NCBI RefSeq assembly: GCF_030247195.1
Contig: NC_080671.1
Span: 198,386,676 to 198,450,675 of the forward strand
DNA: 64,000 nucleotides
Source: Topomyia yanbarensis
Lineage: Eukaryota; Arthropoda; Insecta; Diptera; Culicidae
Direction of reading: 5' to 3'
How positions within the stretch are numbered: the stretch's first letter is position 1; each line of letters begins with the position of its first letter. Below, one piece after another: positions 1-11,630 of the stretch. The notes under the pieces are model-generated. The model was not told the origin of the DNA. It did not search any database and was given only the letters and a program-made list of their open reading frames with translations. A program made the translations under genes and the position numbers.

Positions 1-720
1 AGACTGTCGGTGTTGGCCTCCAATCTCAGGGCCGCGGTGAAAGCTTCGCTGTGATTGGACTTCCACCCGCGTACCTGACAGGGATCCCCCGCCCTCGGAT
101 GCTGCACACCATAGTTGATCCTAAAGCGGATTGCTAAATGATCGCTATGGGTGTAGCCTTCGTCTACCCTCCGTTCCATGCCTGGAGCCAGACTCGGGCT
201 GGCAAATGTTACGTCAATCCATGCCTCCACCCCGTTTCTACGGAATGTGCTAGCGGAGCCATTGTTAGCTAGCGCAGTATCGAGTTTCGCAAGCGCCTCC
301 ATTAGCGCTCGGCCGCTGCTATTTGTACAGCGGCTGCCCCACTACTGCCCAAGCGTTAAAGTCTCCCGCTATAATTACCGGTTTCCGGCCCACTAGGTCT
401 GATGAGAGCCTGTCGATCAGCTGGTTGAACTGTTCTATGGGCCACCTTGGTGGAGCGTAGCAGCTACAATAGAACACACCATTGATCTTGGCAATCGCAA
501 CACCCTCGGCGGAGGAGTGTATTACCTCTTGAACCGGGAACCGTCCCGTTGTACAGATTGCCACCATCCCAGGCCCGTCCGACACCGAGTTGCCGTTGCT
601 GGCAGGGATGTTGTACGGGTCTGATAGGAGGGGGACATCTGTCCTCGACTCCGAGACCGACTGCCACAGCAGCTGTTGGGCTGCTGCAAAATGGTTAAGA
701 TTTAGCTGTGTAACGTTCAC
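1..720 (-). pseudogene. R1-like LINE ORF2, endonuclease domain (5' end of ORF2)
   Basis: The frame beginning at 720 overlaps the end of ORF1 by a few bases, as is normal for this clade. It reads VTQLNLNHFAAAQQLL and later PVIIAGDFNAW, the endonuclease/exonuclease/phosphatase motif with catalytic D and N. A frame change near 319 moves the reading into another frame, which continues to the window edge. The family enzyme nicks target DNA to prime reverse transcription. Confidence in the domain is high; activity is excluded by the breaks. Confidence 0.8.
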
Positions 721-2306
721 GGCTTCTTATTTGCCTCACCGAAGGGACACGAAGGTCCACCCATAACATGATTACGGGCTTGCTTCTTAGCGGTGCAGAT
801 AAGGCATTTATGCGTCTTAGTGCAGCCCCGCTCCTTATGCCCCTCCTCGCCGCAGCGACGACATAGTTTGCTCCTGTCTGTGCCCTTACATTCGTAAGAT
901 TTATGGCCGGACTCGAGGCACCGATAGCACCTATCCACTGAAGGCGGCGGGGATTTGCTTATTGGGCATAGCGACCAGCCGATCTTCAGTTTACCTTTCA
1001 CGGTAACCTTTTTGGCCTTCAGTAGCCTGAGGTAGGCTACTTGGGGGCCGGAGGGTTCCCCTCTCAAACGCACAGAGGCCCGCTCGATTGTTACGTCGCA
1101 TTGCTCCTTGACGGCTGCGACGACATCGTCTGCGGTCGTGAACTCGTCCAGATGCTTGCACCGGAGAGTCATTTCCGCCCCTAACGACCTGACCTGGGCG
1201 CCTTCACCCAGGACCTCTTGGGCCAAGGCCTTACACACTGCACTAGATTGTGCGCCTCGCTTCAGCACCAGAAGCATTTCGCCTGTGTTGGTGCGTCTCA
1301 CGCTGCGCATGTCTTGCCCGAGGGCCGAGAGGCTTTCGGCCGCCCTCATCGACTTTAGGACGTCGGCATATTTGTCCTTGTCGGTTTTTAACCACAAGGC
1401 CTCGCCTCTGTCCTTGGCCTTCTTCGCGGGCCGCGGTACATCCGGTGTCGGTGCCGGCTTCTTCTTGGTAACCAGCATCCAGGGGTTTACGCCCCCAGCC
1501 CCGGTTGCACCGAGTTGCTGGTACCTTCTCTCTGCCCAGCGGGGTCATTCTCGCCCCGGTTTACCTCGACCAAACGGCGTTTGGCCGTGACGGTTACACG
1601 CCGTGTGGTGTTGGTTTTTTCACCCTCGCCTGGTGACCTCCTAGGGCGCTTCGCGTTCGACGCCGTCTTACGCTTGCCCTTGCCCTTCGAGGGGAACTCA
1701 GCCGCCGCTTCGAGCGACATGGCTGCTCCATAGAAGGGGAAGGGGAGGGCCCCTGTGTGGGTACCTATGTCGGCTTTCACTCTTCCCTCCCTCTTGGAGA
1801 CCACTGTCTGGGTTCCTCTGTCGGACTTCTCCCGACATTCCACCCTCTTTGCGTAAGCCTGCTGTTCCTGTCTTGCGACACGAACAGCCTTCCGGAGCAT
1901 CAGCAGGCTCTGTTTCAGCTCCTTGCTGATATTTTGTTTCGCGCTAGTGAACTCGATTATTGCATCGAGCTGCTCCACCACTTTGCGCATCGCGGATAGT
2001 GGCCCGTCCAGCGCGTAGGGCTATTTTCTACCACTGCTGGGGGGTCACTGTGCTGTCAAATACAGCACTCGTCGCTCCACTACTCTCCCCACTGGGGGGA
2101 GACCTCGTCAAACCACCTCTAGCAAAGGGGTTCGGCACCTCCGTTTTTTGGGTTTTGTATACTTCACTCATATTGATTCCCACGAGTTGCGCGAGAAAGA
2201 AAGGTCCGCCACGCCAGAGCTCCGCAGTAACGTGGTAAGGGACGCCCAGGTACCCCACAGGCTCCGTTAGCGATCGAGCATCTTTTTCACCCCCTCGATC
2301 ACTCAT
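717..2306 (-). pseudogene. R1-like LINE ORF1 (Gag-like, CCHC zinc knuckles), frameshifted
   Basis: ORF1 is read in three segments: 2306-2028 (N-terminus), 1990-1487 and 1478-717. A stop and frame changes fall near 2027 and 1480. The middle part is basic and low-complexity with a coiled-coil-like start and an RGTQT motif. The C-terminal part has three consecutive zinc knuckles beginning CYRCLESGHKSYEC, CRRCGEEGHKERGC and CLIC, as in R1/TRAS/Waldo ORF1 nucleic-acid-binding proteins. The product would coat LINE RNA. The breaks show the copy is inactive. The clade is inferred from knuckle spacing and from ORF2. Confidence 0.8.
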
Positions 2307-2499
2307 CCCTCGGCACGGGTCGCTTCACGCCTTGGAATTGTGGTTATGACCTATTTTGCTTTACGTGGTGATCGCGGCCCAGATCATCACAACCATCCTC
2401 CTTTACCAGGGCTTTGGACCTGTAACTCTGGTTCTCAATAGTTCCAGGTACGTATGTTATTACAGACATGCTACTATTGAGATCCGTCATTCGCTAGCA

Positions 2500-2961
2500 A
2501 AGTTAGTTGTCGGGAGTGTGGAAGGCTGGATCAGCTAGGACTATTCCTTCCGGAAGGCGCAATCCACTGACATCAATCTTGGTGGTGGGGATTTTTCCAG
2601 TCACTTTGGCTGTGACCACACTCGAGATTGCAGAAGAACTCACTCACTCTGGATCGGAATTTGACCATCACCTTGTCACAAGCGTGCCTTCGCAGCTCGT
2701 TGATTCCGCTAAAGGGAACGTTGGCTCGCTGCTTTTTGACACCCAAACGATTGGCCATGACCTCCGTAATAAAGTTTACTTGGGAGCCGCTATCGAGGAG
2801 GACGCAACAGGGATGAGGTTGGCCGTGTTTCTCAATGGTTTGTCAACCACTGCGGTGAGCAGCAGTGCGGTTTTCGCGCTGGTGGCGAAATAACTATCGC
2901 AGGATGTATACACTTGCCTTGGGTTGGACGTCACGCTCTGGAACTGGCGCCATATCTTCAT
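2500..2961 (-). pseudogene. BEL/Pao aspartic protease (DUF1758-like)
   Basis: Across two frames the minus strand reads ALLLTAVVD, then LLDSGSQVNFITEVMANRLG (near 2830-2755), then KIPTTKID and LPEGIVLADPAFH (near 2600-2515). DSG is the catalytic aspartate motif of retropepsins, and the spacing matches the Pao DUF1758 domain. A frameshift falls near 2780. The sequence decays towards the junction with the R1-like LINE. Confidence 0.75.
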
Positions 2962-2964
2962 ACA

Positions 2965-3216
2965 TTAAAGTGTCTCACACTTGCGACAAGACTTGGTGGA
3001 AGAACAACTTCTGGTGAGGTGTACTTTCCGTAGGCAGTTGTAGCAAAGCCCAGCGATTCGCACCTTCTCTCTCTTATCTGGGATGTGGACAAAGAGATGA
3101 ACCGCCGCAAAAGTCACAAGCTGGTTAGGGGCCCGTACACGAGGCGTTAATGTCACTTTTAATGAACGTGTAAGGCGATTAATGATGGAATTCCCATGCA
3201 ATTCCAGTAATGTCAT
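2965..3216 (-). pseudogene. BEL/Pao gag zinc-knuckle region
   Basis: The translation contains the CCHC-like series CYNCLRKVHLTRSC followed by CRKC, the typical Pao nucleocapsid signature. It sits between the gag body (3235-4073) and the protease. The preceding residues of this frame do not resemble gag and probably reflect a frameshift. Confidence 0.65.
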
Positions 3217-3234
3217 TACTTAGTAATGACACTT

Positions 3235-4073
3235 TTATTGCGCGTGTAAGGGGCCCTGTTCGGTCTTCATTGGATTTGCTGATGCTGCATGACTTTGCTG
3301 GGATGGTTTCGGCCATAAGGCTGTTGGTTTTGGATTAATCGCTGCTGGAACTTGTATCTGGTACGTGGCTTTACAGTTCTCCACAATTTCGGCTCTGGAT
3401 GTCTGGAACTTGATTGGAAGAGCTCCCTTGCGTTGTGCGGACACCCAAGCCTTTCGTGTCGACTTGTCGAGGGCGTTCACAACCAAGAACACGGTCATGT
3501 GCTCCGACACGCCGGACATTTCTTGCTTAAGGTAGCGTAGGCTCTCTACATGGCGGGTAACCTCGTTCGCCAGTGATCGCAGCTCTTTGTGAGATTCGGA
3601 CGACATCTTCTTGAGCAAACCTCGGAGGTGTGATTCCACAATTATACGCACATTCTCGAATCGCTCGGTGAGAATGGCCCGGGTTTGTTGATAACTACTG
3701 CTAAGCGCCTTGGCGTCTAGTATTCCGGCTGCTTGACCGACGAGGGCCTTGTCGAGATGATACATTTTCATGGCTTATCACTCGTGTTGGCCATCAGATC
3801 CAAAAAGTTGGCCTTGAATTTCGGCCAGCTGGGGGAACTGCCGTCAAACATGAGAATTGGCGCTTTTAGAGGCTGCTCGGTTTTTGCAACCGGCAACAGT
3901 TCTTCTACATTCGTTGAGCCCAGGTCAAAAAGGTCTTCGAAATCCTGGTAAATTTCTGCCATCACCTTGCTGTGAAATCCATTGTACTGCTGATATGCTG
4001 CAGACAATTTGTGTTGCATCAGCAGCGCTAGAGACGGTTGTCCTTGATGCAAAATGTTCCGCTGGATGCTCAT
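3235..4073 (-). pseudogene. BEL/Pao gag (DUF1759-like), two adjoining frames
   Basis: Frame 4073-3768 ends in a segment resembling the DUF1759 start (PILMFDGSSPSWPKFKANF). Frame 3771-3235 continues with KMYHLDKALVGQAAGILDAK and a long helical stretch, in the order of Pao-type gag. The two frames overlap by a few bases, implying a single indel. In the family this protein builds the virus-like particle. The BEL/Pao assignment rests on the DUF1759 pattern followed by a zinc knuckle and a DSGSQ-type protease. Confidence 0.75.
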
Positions 4074-4285
4074 GATTCGCTGTTTAACTTGCTATCGCTG
4101 ACGAGAGGCACCAGTTCCTTCGGTTCTGCAGTTGCTTCTTGTTCGTCGTCTTTGGATTGGATCCTCATCGAGATTATCATTTTTATTCCCGCCGACATTA
4201 ATCAAAAATGAATGATCGACCGGCATTGTTTTGCGAATACGTCACTTTTTTCGTAGAAAGCCTTTAACGGCAAGCGATGTTGTGC

Positions 4286-4515
4286 CCAGGAAAGAACACG
4301 TTCGAGCACGTCAGCAAAATGCAAAGCTTCTCTCCGCACGCTCGGTGTACAAAAACAAACACGTTCTGACAAGCCAGAACAGGAACAGCAGTCGTCAATA
4401 CCCAGGAAAGAACACGTTCGAACAAGACTGCAAAGCCCAAAGCTTCTTTTCGCACACACGGTATGCACAGAAACGAACACGTTCTGACACCTCAGCGCAG
4501 TGGGCGTCTTCTCGC
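4286..4515. repeat. Imperfect tandem repeat in the BEL/Pao leader
   Basis: Two related units of roughly 110-115 bases (about 4286-4400 and 4401-4515) share ccaggaaagaacacgttcga and a following gcaaagc..aaagcttctt block. They lie between the presumed LTR and gag. Confidence 0.6.
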
Positions 4516-4582
4516 ACGATACAGGAACGAACGAGTCTGCACATGGACAGCAGTCGTTGATCCGGTTCGAAGGACCAATTTA

Positions 4583-4737
4583 TGTTCCAACTTGGGGAAG
4601 TTTCCCAGTCAAAAAGGGCAAGTTGCTGACTAACGGGGGGCTATTTGCCAACTAGAATGCGCTAATTGCCCTTCAATTTGCCAGCAAATTGCTGGCAATT
4701 AGGGACCTATTTCATATGCAATTCATAATGTGGAACA
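4583..4737 (-). repeat. Candidate short LTR of the BEL/Pao remnant
   Basis: The segment starts TGTTCCA and ends TGGAACA, perfect 7-base terminal inverted repeats of the TG..CA type. It sits immediately upstream (minus strand) of a primer-site-like leader (TGGTCCTTCGAACC). At 155 bases it is short for a BEL/Pao LTR, and no second copy is in the window. Confidence 0.4.
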
Positions 4738-5929
4738 TTTAATGAAGATGTAAATGGAGGTTACCCGAATAGAAATGCACAACAGTATTACAGCATTTTT
4801 TATTGTTACATTACAACGAAAAACAATGTTATTCTGGAAAATTTTCAATGGAAATATAATCACATTTGTTGTTTCTACATCTAATTTCATTATAAACCCG
4901 ACTTTTACATGGAAAAAGGGGGGTCGTTAAGGGATGTAAGAATGAAAAAATTGATCTTTTCCCATACATTCTGAAATCAAAAACATCGATTTACATTGTT
5001 TTTCCGTTGTAGATTTTGGAGGCATGAAGGACTGCATCATAAGTATATTGATGTTACAACAAAAGTTGTTGTAAACAAATGAAACTACTGTAAATTCAAC
5101 GTTTCTACGAACAATTTCGATATTACTTTCTGTTCGGGTAGACTTTCAGTAGCCGTCTTTACCGAGTTCTACCCTGTAAAACATTCAGCGCTCATCAAAT
5201 TAGCCCAGCCGAAATCACCTATTTCGACCAACTTAAAATACATGTTTGTGTGTGATAATGCAACAATTATCCTTCTATATATGGACCATGAGAAAATCAA
5301 TGTTCCGCTACAAGATCGTATACCGCTTACCTTCAGATTCATGTCACATTTGGGAGAAACGGAATCCATTTGGAAGGGCAGGTGTAGGAACTACTTCCCG
5401 GTATTTCAAATAGTGATTATGTGGTGAGAATGTCGGTGGACCGATCTATTTCCTCCTACCTGACCCTGCAGAACAAAAAAATAATGCGATAGTACCGTTA
5501 CACAGAGAATTTTTTACGTTCCAGCTCTATGAAAAACGGCACATTACGGTCTACCCTGCTTAGAAATCGCTAAATATAAACAATTGGGTCATTAGATGAG
5601 AAAAAAATCTTTTTATTACATACATCGATAAAGATGATTTTTGTGATTACAGTTACACGACATTTCATTTCATTAGGGCTTAAATCGTAAATGTAAACAA
5701 ACTGCGTTTTCGCTATTATGACATTACGCGACAAAAATACTACAAGATTGAGGTGAAAATTAGTTACCTTGGTTTTTAGTTCGATTTATAATTTAATAAA
5801 ACAAAACGGCGAAACAAGCATTTTCTTCGAGATTTCGACTTAGGCCCTTCTTCTCGTATGGAATATAAAAGCTAAACCTATATTTTTAGACAGAACCGGG
5901 GCGTTTATTCTTCAATAAAAAAAACGTCA
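4738..5929. other. Unassigned A+T-rich spacer
   Basis: Short frames occur (for example 5242-5427 on +), but none shows a recognisable domain. I see no clear terminal repeats here. Confidence 0.5.
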
Positions 5930-6870
5930 ATGAATATTAGAAAAGGGGCCCTGGTCAGCCGTACGACCCAACTAGGGAGCCAAAAAACCCAAATGGGATG
6001 GTACTGGGGCAAGTTAGTCGGGTTTCTTCCTTTCGGCACGTACGGTATCTTTTTCTGCTCAGCGTCTTCTTGGCGTAATGGGAAGACGTATTGTCCGGCC
6101 AGAAGACGTACTTCTCAACCGCATGATGCTCCTTTAATAACGGCAGAAGAATTTTCTCAAGACACTCTTCCTGGTACACTTGTTGATTGATGGCCAGACC
6201 GCTCGGCTTGAACCATGGTTTTGAAATCCCTCTGTCCGATATGGCGATGTACAGCATAACATTTCTTTTAAATTTATGCTTAAACTTATATTTTACTTCG
6301 GGGTGTGTGGCCGATTTGTCGCTGGAATAGTAGCTGTCATTTCCTAGAATGTCGGTGTTCGAGAGCAGCACGAACGACGTCTCGCGCGCGGTAGCTGTTG
6401 GTCATCCACCGGCACTGCGATTCCACGATCGCTATATGCTCATCCGTGTCGTCGGTGGACTGAGTCTTCTTCCGACAAATGATGTCCTCCATCTTTAGGA
6501 CTCGGTGAATCAAGGCCGGCATCACACAAACTCGTTTCGTCCTTGTTGTCGAACAGCTTTTTCGACGCTTCCTTCTTCTTCTTCTTCGTCATTATCTTCG
6601 CCGGCGGCCGCTACCGGCCTTCCGCTCCACGCTCAGGGATGCCAGGATCTGGTAAAAGTGTTCTCACGGGCACGTTTTCGTCTCGAAAGTGGTCTACCGT
6701 AAATTTTTTCCACAATGGCCACGTGTTTCGTAAAACCGCACAACACGCTGGAGTACTTGCTGTTTCGACGCCATCTTCGATTGAACTGACAGAAACCGAG
6801 CGAAATGAAACATGTCTCCCATTTATAGGCAGTTCAGGGAGCAATTGTCTTGGAGAGAAAATAATTTAAG
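5930..6870 (-). pseudogene. Tc1/mariner-superfamily transposase, degenerate
   Basis: Read on the minus strand in several frames. The N-terminus (about 6770-6610) reads RFYETRGHCGKN. A helical region includes ALIHRVLKMEDIICRKK (about 6510). The catalytic half (6371-5955) contains NVMLYIAISDRGISKPWF and a DNTSSHYAK-like segment, corresponding to the second acidic motif region of IS630/Tc1/mariner transposases. A CAG/CCG-rich run near 6580-6610 encodes lysine/arginine-like codons in one frame. The family enzyme cuts and pastes at TA sites. Multiple frameshifts make it inactive. The subgroup (perhaps the mosquito DD37E type) is a guess. Confidence 0.7.
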
Positions 6871-7600
6871 CTCTTTTCTTTAATTACAGAAAGGTATTGA
6901 AATCATTCTCATTTTTTATTGAACACCCGTTATATTTCTAATTATTGAGTTTTCGCTTTATTCACTCTGCTCCAGAGTACGACAAACAAAACTTAATACA
7001 CTCGAATCTCTCAATTGTACCATCCGATGCCTTTTTTAATCTCGACAGTACCTCGTTATTTCTTTTTCCAACTTACTTTTTTACATGGAAATTGAAAAGA
7101 GAAAGAGGCGTTCGTATGTCGTACCATATGAATGAGCTGTAGTCTGTTTGCAACATTTTCAATCGAACAAATCGAACCGATTCCAGTAGTGAACCAAACA
7201 CTGGCCGCTATCAATGTGGATGAAACAATGATTCCGGGATCCGAAAAATTTCCTTTAGTAACTACCTCTAACAAGACACATCGAAGTTTTGACGACCCTG
7301 CTTCTTCTAGAGTTCTCTTGCAAGTGGCAGTTTTTCGTTTTACTGGAAATCCATTTCATAAAAAGGAAAATGGCGAAACAACAATAACTGTCGTGGAATA
7401 ACCTTATTTATTTATTCTTATTTTTCATCTGACCTATGTTGGTCTACATGAAATGTAGTTGAATGGGAAAAGCCCATTTCAGGATATACTTCAGAAGCAA
7501 TCCTCAAATGGGCGTAAAAACCCATTATCTTTTCATATATCCACACCTGATTACAATGGATTCACACTACAATATAATATAACATAGTACACAGCATAAC
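6871..7600. other. Unassigned spacer
   Basis: An 89-codon open frame (7132-7401, +) shows no domain I recognise. Some of this may belong to the mariner flank. Nothing else is supported. Confidence 0.4.
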
Positions 7601-7836
7601 TGTGGAATACTGATTACCCTACACGTGAGATGCTAGCCGACATTAGGTCAAATGCACTTCGGCACAAGAAGTACCACAGTAGATGGACACGACAGAGTGA
7701 TCGCATCGGGCTCTGCCTCTTTCGTTCGCAGACCATCACCAAGGCTAGACGCATAGGTAAGTTACTCCGTACAGGCCAAGTGCCTTTCCGGCTAGCGAAC
7801 GGTCGGTTAAGCCGAAGCATTTGGCAGAACCCCACA
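7601..7836 (+). repeat. 5' LTR of the Gypsy-type element
   Basis: 236 bp, TG..CA bounded with perfect 5-base terminal inverted repeats. I find no difference from the copy at 17815-18050 when read side by side. Confidence 0.9.
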
Positions 7837-7837
7837 A

Positions 7838-7853
7838 TGGCGATCCTGCCAGG
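7838..7853 (+). other. Primer-binding site
   Basis: TGGCGATCCTGCCAGG starts one base after the 5' LTR. TGG complements the CCA end of a tRNA. The tRNA species was not identified. Confidence 0.7.
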
Positions 7854-8506
7854 TTTGCCATTAGCACAATGGTAAATAAAATTTAGAACCGAAAAAAACA
7901 GAAGCTTATTAGTTTGAAAATCTTGCGGATCGTGACGACCGCCATTTTGAGAATCATTTTCAGCGTCACTTCTGCCAAAACGAAGTGTCGTTAACTGGAG
8001 TGGAAAGTGACATCCACTACAAACTAAATCTGGTTACTTCCGGGAACGAGTTGGGACAACCGTTCACACGAAAAGCTTTCTCAGGAAAGTTGTTTTTACG
8101 AGCTGGGAAAGCGCCCAACATTGAAATAAATCGTAAAGTAAAAACAACTTTACTTGCGTGCTAAGACTGGCGTTGAAAAATCCGCCTGCAATTGACGAGT
8201 TGGGATAACCGTCCAGAATTGAAAAAGAGTAAAGTAGACGCGACTATAAAATTACCAAACGATGAACAGTATGTGTGACAGAAAAGTGAAATGGGACATT
8301 CACTAGTTTAAAAGCGACAAGTGTCGAGATGCGATGCCTAACACACAAATGTTAAACATTTGCATAAAACGGTAGACTCCGTTGCAAACCTATATTGTTA
8401 CCATCATTTGTTACGAACAGTATGATGGGACGTCTACTGATAATTCGTTTTTATGGTAGACTAATTGTAGTTGTTTTTATTGCATTCATAGATTTCTCTA
8501 ACCGAA
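7854..8506 (+). other. 5' leader of the Gypsy-type element
   Basis: Untranslated region between the primer-binding site and the gag start. No recognisable motif was found. Confidence 0.5.
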
Positions 8507-9780
8507 ATGTCCGTACACGGAAAATACGTGCGAGCACCGGCTAACGACATGCAAACGGGAGTGAATCTCGATGATTCGATTTATTCCGACGAACTGCTTT
8601 CTTCTGAGCTAGGAGCTGTTGAGGAAACTGAGTCGGATGGGTTGGAACACATCGAAAGGTTGAAAGTCGTCACAACGGTCGACGAAGTAAATCCGACAGA
8701 AAGTGAAGTTGAAGCACAACCACCTCCACTTTCGACTAATACCAGTCTGTACGAAAGGATCGCTCACCTTGAAAAAGTAATCGTCCAGCTTACCAAGTCG
8801 CTGGAACCTTCTCAAAGAGACAGGCAGCCTATCAACGAAGACGGCAATGTTTCTGAGCGTGCCCCGTTGGGCGAAAAGGGCTGGGCGAATCCTGACGAAA
8901 ACTGCTCATCGAATCGAACTAGCACTACTATCCGGTGGGAACACATTCTCCCATTCCCAAAAGACGTACCTGCCAATAAGCTTTGGGAAGCATGGCAGCG
9001 CTTCCTTGAAAACTTCGAGATAGCAGTGTCGCTATCCAATGTATACGATCCTGTTTGCTGTGCCAAGTTACTTTTCTTATCAATGGGTACAGAATTACAA
9101 GGAATCGTCCGGGCTGCTAAACTGCGGCCGAATCTTGACGACTTAAGTTGCTACTCTAAGTTTGTGAGTAATGTGGATGCACACTTGAAGTCTATGACAG
9201 ACATATCATCGGAACACGAAGCATTCACCGGAATGCAACAAGGAAGAAGCGAATCGGTTGTTGCATTTCACTCTAGGCTCACGGAGAAAGTGAGGTTATG
9301 TGGATATAGCCCGGATGACCAGGAGCGATTCGTCCGCACGCAACTACTTAAGGGCATGCTGAACAAAGAGTTAGCAAAAACCGCTCGTATTACATCGTAC
9401 AATCAGCCACCAGAGACGAAGCTTATGAAGCAGAAACCAGGTAAAACGATAACCATACTCAGGTAGCAAACGCAGTCAGCCAGCGGAGCAACAGAGAAAG
9501 GTTTAAGAACCTTACTAAACCAACGGAACCGCATTATGGGTCAGGCAGACACGGCCTGGGTAGGCGTTCAAGATGTTCCAAGTGCAATCGTTTGTCCCAC
9601 ACGGGAAAACCATGCCCTGCCGCCAACAAAAAATGTAACAGCTGTGGTAAAGTTGGCCATTTTGCAGCCGCTTGCCGTAAAAGGCGTGTCAACCTCGTTC
9701 AGCAGAACCTGAAAGAAAAACGAAAGCGAAAAGATTCATCGCACTGGACGGAGGACGAGAATCCTCAACAGGTACGATGA
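8507..9780 (+). pseudogene. gag of the Gypsy-type element, frameshifted
   Basis: The first frame (8507-9466) begins MSVHGKYV. It has an acidic N-terminal part, then a gag-type capsid segment around WEHILPFPKDVPANKLWEAW and a second conserved block near residue 250 (ESVVAFHSRLTEKVRLCGY). A frame change near 9420 and a TAA (about 9442) separate it from the nucleocapsid part. That part carries two CCHC knuckles, CSKCNRLSHTGKPC and CNSCGKVGHFAAAC (about 9570-9693), and a basic tail ending QQVR at 9780. In the family this protein forms the particle shell. This copy would give only a knuckle-less product. Confidence 0.8.
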
Positions 9781-9877
9781 ATTATTGAAAATGCTAGATA
9801 AATAAAACGAAATCATAATATGCAACACAGATAGAAAATAAATCAACTTATCCGAAATTGTCATACATTCATTGCAG
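9772..9877 (+). other. Intron-like segment between gag and pol
   Basis: A 106-base segment begins gtacgat directly after a CAG codon and ends in a pyrimidine-rich ttcattgcag. Its removal joins the nucleocapsid frame (..ENPQQ) exactly in frame to the protease region (GINAISIKDV..). Left in place, it terminates gag three codons later. It has the form of a small insect intron. Splicing is not shown. Confidence 0.5.
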
Positions 9878-10778
9878 GGTATAAACGCAATTTCAATCAA
9901 GGATGTCCTAGTAGACTGTCGTCTAGGATCATCAAGCCCCATATCCTTCATGATTGACTCTGGATCCGATGCGAATATCATCGGTGGTTCTGATTGGGTG
10001 AATCTAAAGGAACAGCTACGGAAGAAATTGGTCGACCTGAGGCCAATAAGTCAGAACCAAGAGCTTCACGCATACGGGGTCAAGAAACCTATGCCTATCT
10101 GCCACGCGTTCAGAGCTCAAGTGGAAGTAATGGGGATGACGAAACCAACGACATTGGCTGAATTCCTGGTAGTCGATGAAGGTCGCCGATCCTTGCTCGG
10201 TAGGTCAACAGCGAGTGAGTTGAGGCTATTGGAAGTGGGTATAGCAGTAAATAATTGCGAAAATTCCACCACAATGGAGGTATTCCCAAAAATGCCGGGA
10301 GTTAGAGTTAAATTTAGCGTGGACAAGACAGTCGTTCCCGAAAAGAACGCTTACTTTAATGTTCCGGCCGCTTACCGTGGAGGAGCAAGGCAACGCTTAG
10401 AAGAAATGGAGGCTCGTGGCATTATAGAGCGAGTCCATGGAGCACCAGAGTGGATAAGCGGAATGTCGGCTGTGGCGAAAGGCAAGAATGATTTCCGTCT
10501 GATGGTGAACATGCGCTCACCTAATAAAGCGATAAAACGAGAATATTTTCGCCTTCCCCTATTGGATGAGATGAAGATTAAGTTGCACGGATCTCGATTT
10601 TTTACGAAACTGGACCTCAGTAACGCCTTCTACCATCTCGAACTTGCGAAAGAATCGAGGGATTTGACTACGTTCCTCACTGAAAGCGGGATGTATCGGT
10701 TCACCCGACTGATGTTCGGAGTGAACTGCGCGCCCGAAATTTTCCAGCGGGAAATGTGCCGATTATTAGAAGGTGTAG

Positions 10779-11624
10779 ATAGACGATATTCTTATTTTCG
10801 CCGATTCTTTGGAAGCGCTTCGCTCGACAACCGGGAACGTGTTGAAAATACTTCGAGAGAATAATCTGACTTTGAACACGGCAAAATGCGAATACGAGAA
10901 AACGCACATAAAATGCCTCGGTCACGAGCTAAATGACAAAGGTTTTCATGTAGACGAAGCAAAAATCGAATGTCTTTGATTCCGTAAATTCCGGCAGCCC
11001 AATACAGTATCCGAGCTACGCAGCTTCTTGGGATTGGCTTCGTTCCTTAGTTCCTACATCAAAAACTTTGCCGACCTCACAAGTCCTCTTTGGGCCGTAT
11101 CCACAGCAAAATCCTGGTTTTGGGGAGAAAATCAAGACAAAGCGTTTAAGGCGGTAAAAGAAGCAATTACCAACTGTACAACTGCCTTGGGATATTTTTC
11201 CGAGCACGACGAAACCATATTATACACTGACGCCTCGCCAAACGCGCTTGGCGCTGTTCTCGTACAGGAAAATAAATCCCACCCACCGCGGATCATAAGC
11301 TTCGCATCAAAAGCATTGACACCTACGGAGCAAAAATATGCACAGAATCAGCGCGAGGCGCTAAGCGCAGTTTGGGCGGTTGAGCATTTCGCATTCTTTC
11401 TTCTTGGTAGGCATTTTACGTTGAGAACAGATGCAGAAGGCATAACGTTTATCCTAAATCGAACTCGTGAAAACTCAAAGCGTGTCCTTACTAGAGCAGA
11501 CGGCTGGGCCCTTCGATTAAGCCCATATGACTACGTTGTCGAATTCGTACGTGGTCGGGACAACATCGCGGACCCTTCCTCCAGATTGTACATTGGCAAC
11601 GATGCCCCGTTTGACGACCATCTC
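10779..11624 (+). repeat. Tandem duplication within pol, copy 1
   Basis: From the IDD box to DDHL, this segment is repeated almost exactly at 11631-12470 (offset 852 falling to 846). Copy 1 is out of frame at its start. It contains a small inverted patch near 10966-10978 that creates a stop. Confidence 0.85.
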
Positions 11625-11630
11625 GTCTAC

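Larger units (their letters stand above)
1..2340 (-). mobile_element. R1-like non-LTR retrotransposon, 5' part (copy A)
   Basis: Reading right to left, this holds the 5' end, ORF1 and the start of ORF2 of an R1-clade LINE. The rest of ORF2 lies beyond the window edge. It is the same family as the copy at 47780-50890: the stretch 1-310 matches about 49458-49770 closely. The coding frames are broken in several places, so this copy is dead. Its 5' end abuts the BEL/Pao remnant near 2345. Confidence 0.85.
2345..4582 (-). mobile_element. BEL/Pao LTR retrotransposon remnant (gag-protease)
   Basis: This minus-strand remnant runs from the 5' untranslated leader (about 4582) through gag into the aspartic protease and then stops at the R1-like LINE near 2345. 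Reverse transcriptase, RNase H and integrase are absent. Frames change repeatedly, so it is a fossil. Confidence 0.8.

Noticed and set aside
1108..1590. 160-codon + strand frame
   Set aside because: It is antisense to the R1-like LINE ORF1 zinc-knuckle region and is explained by that gene's base composition.
7132..7401. 89-codon open frame as a host gene
   Set aside because: No domain, no splice signals and no codon pattern. It lies between a mariner fossil and an LTR element.
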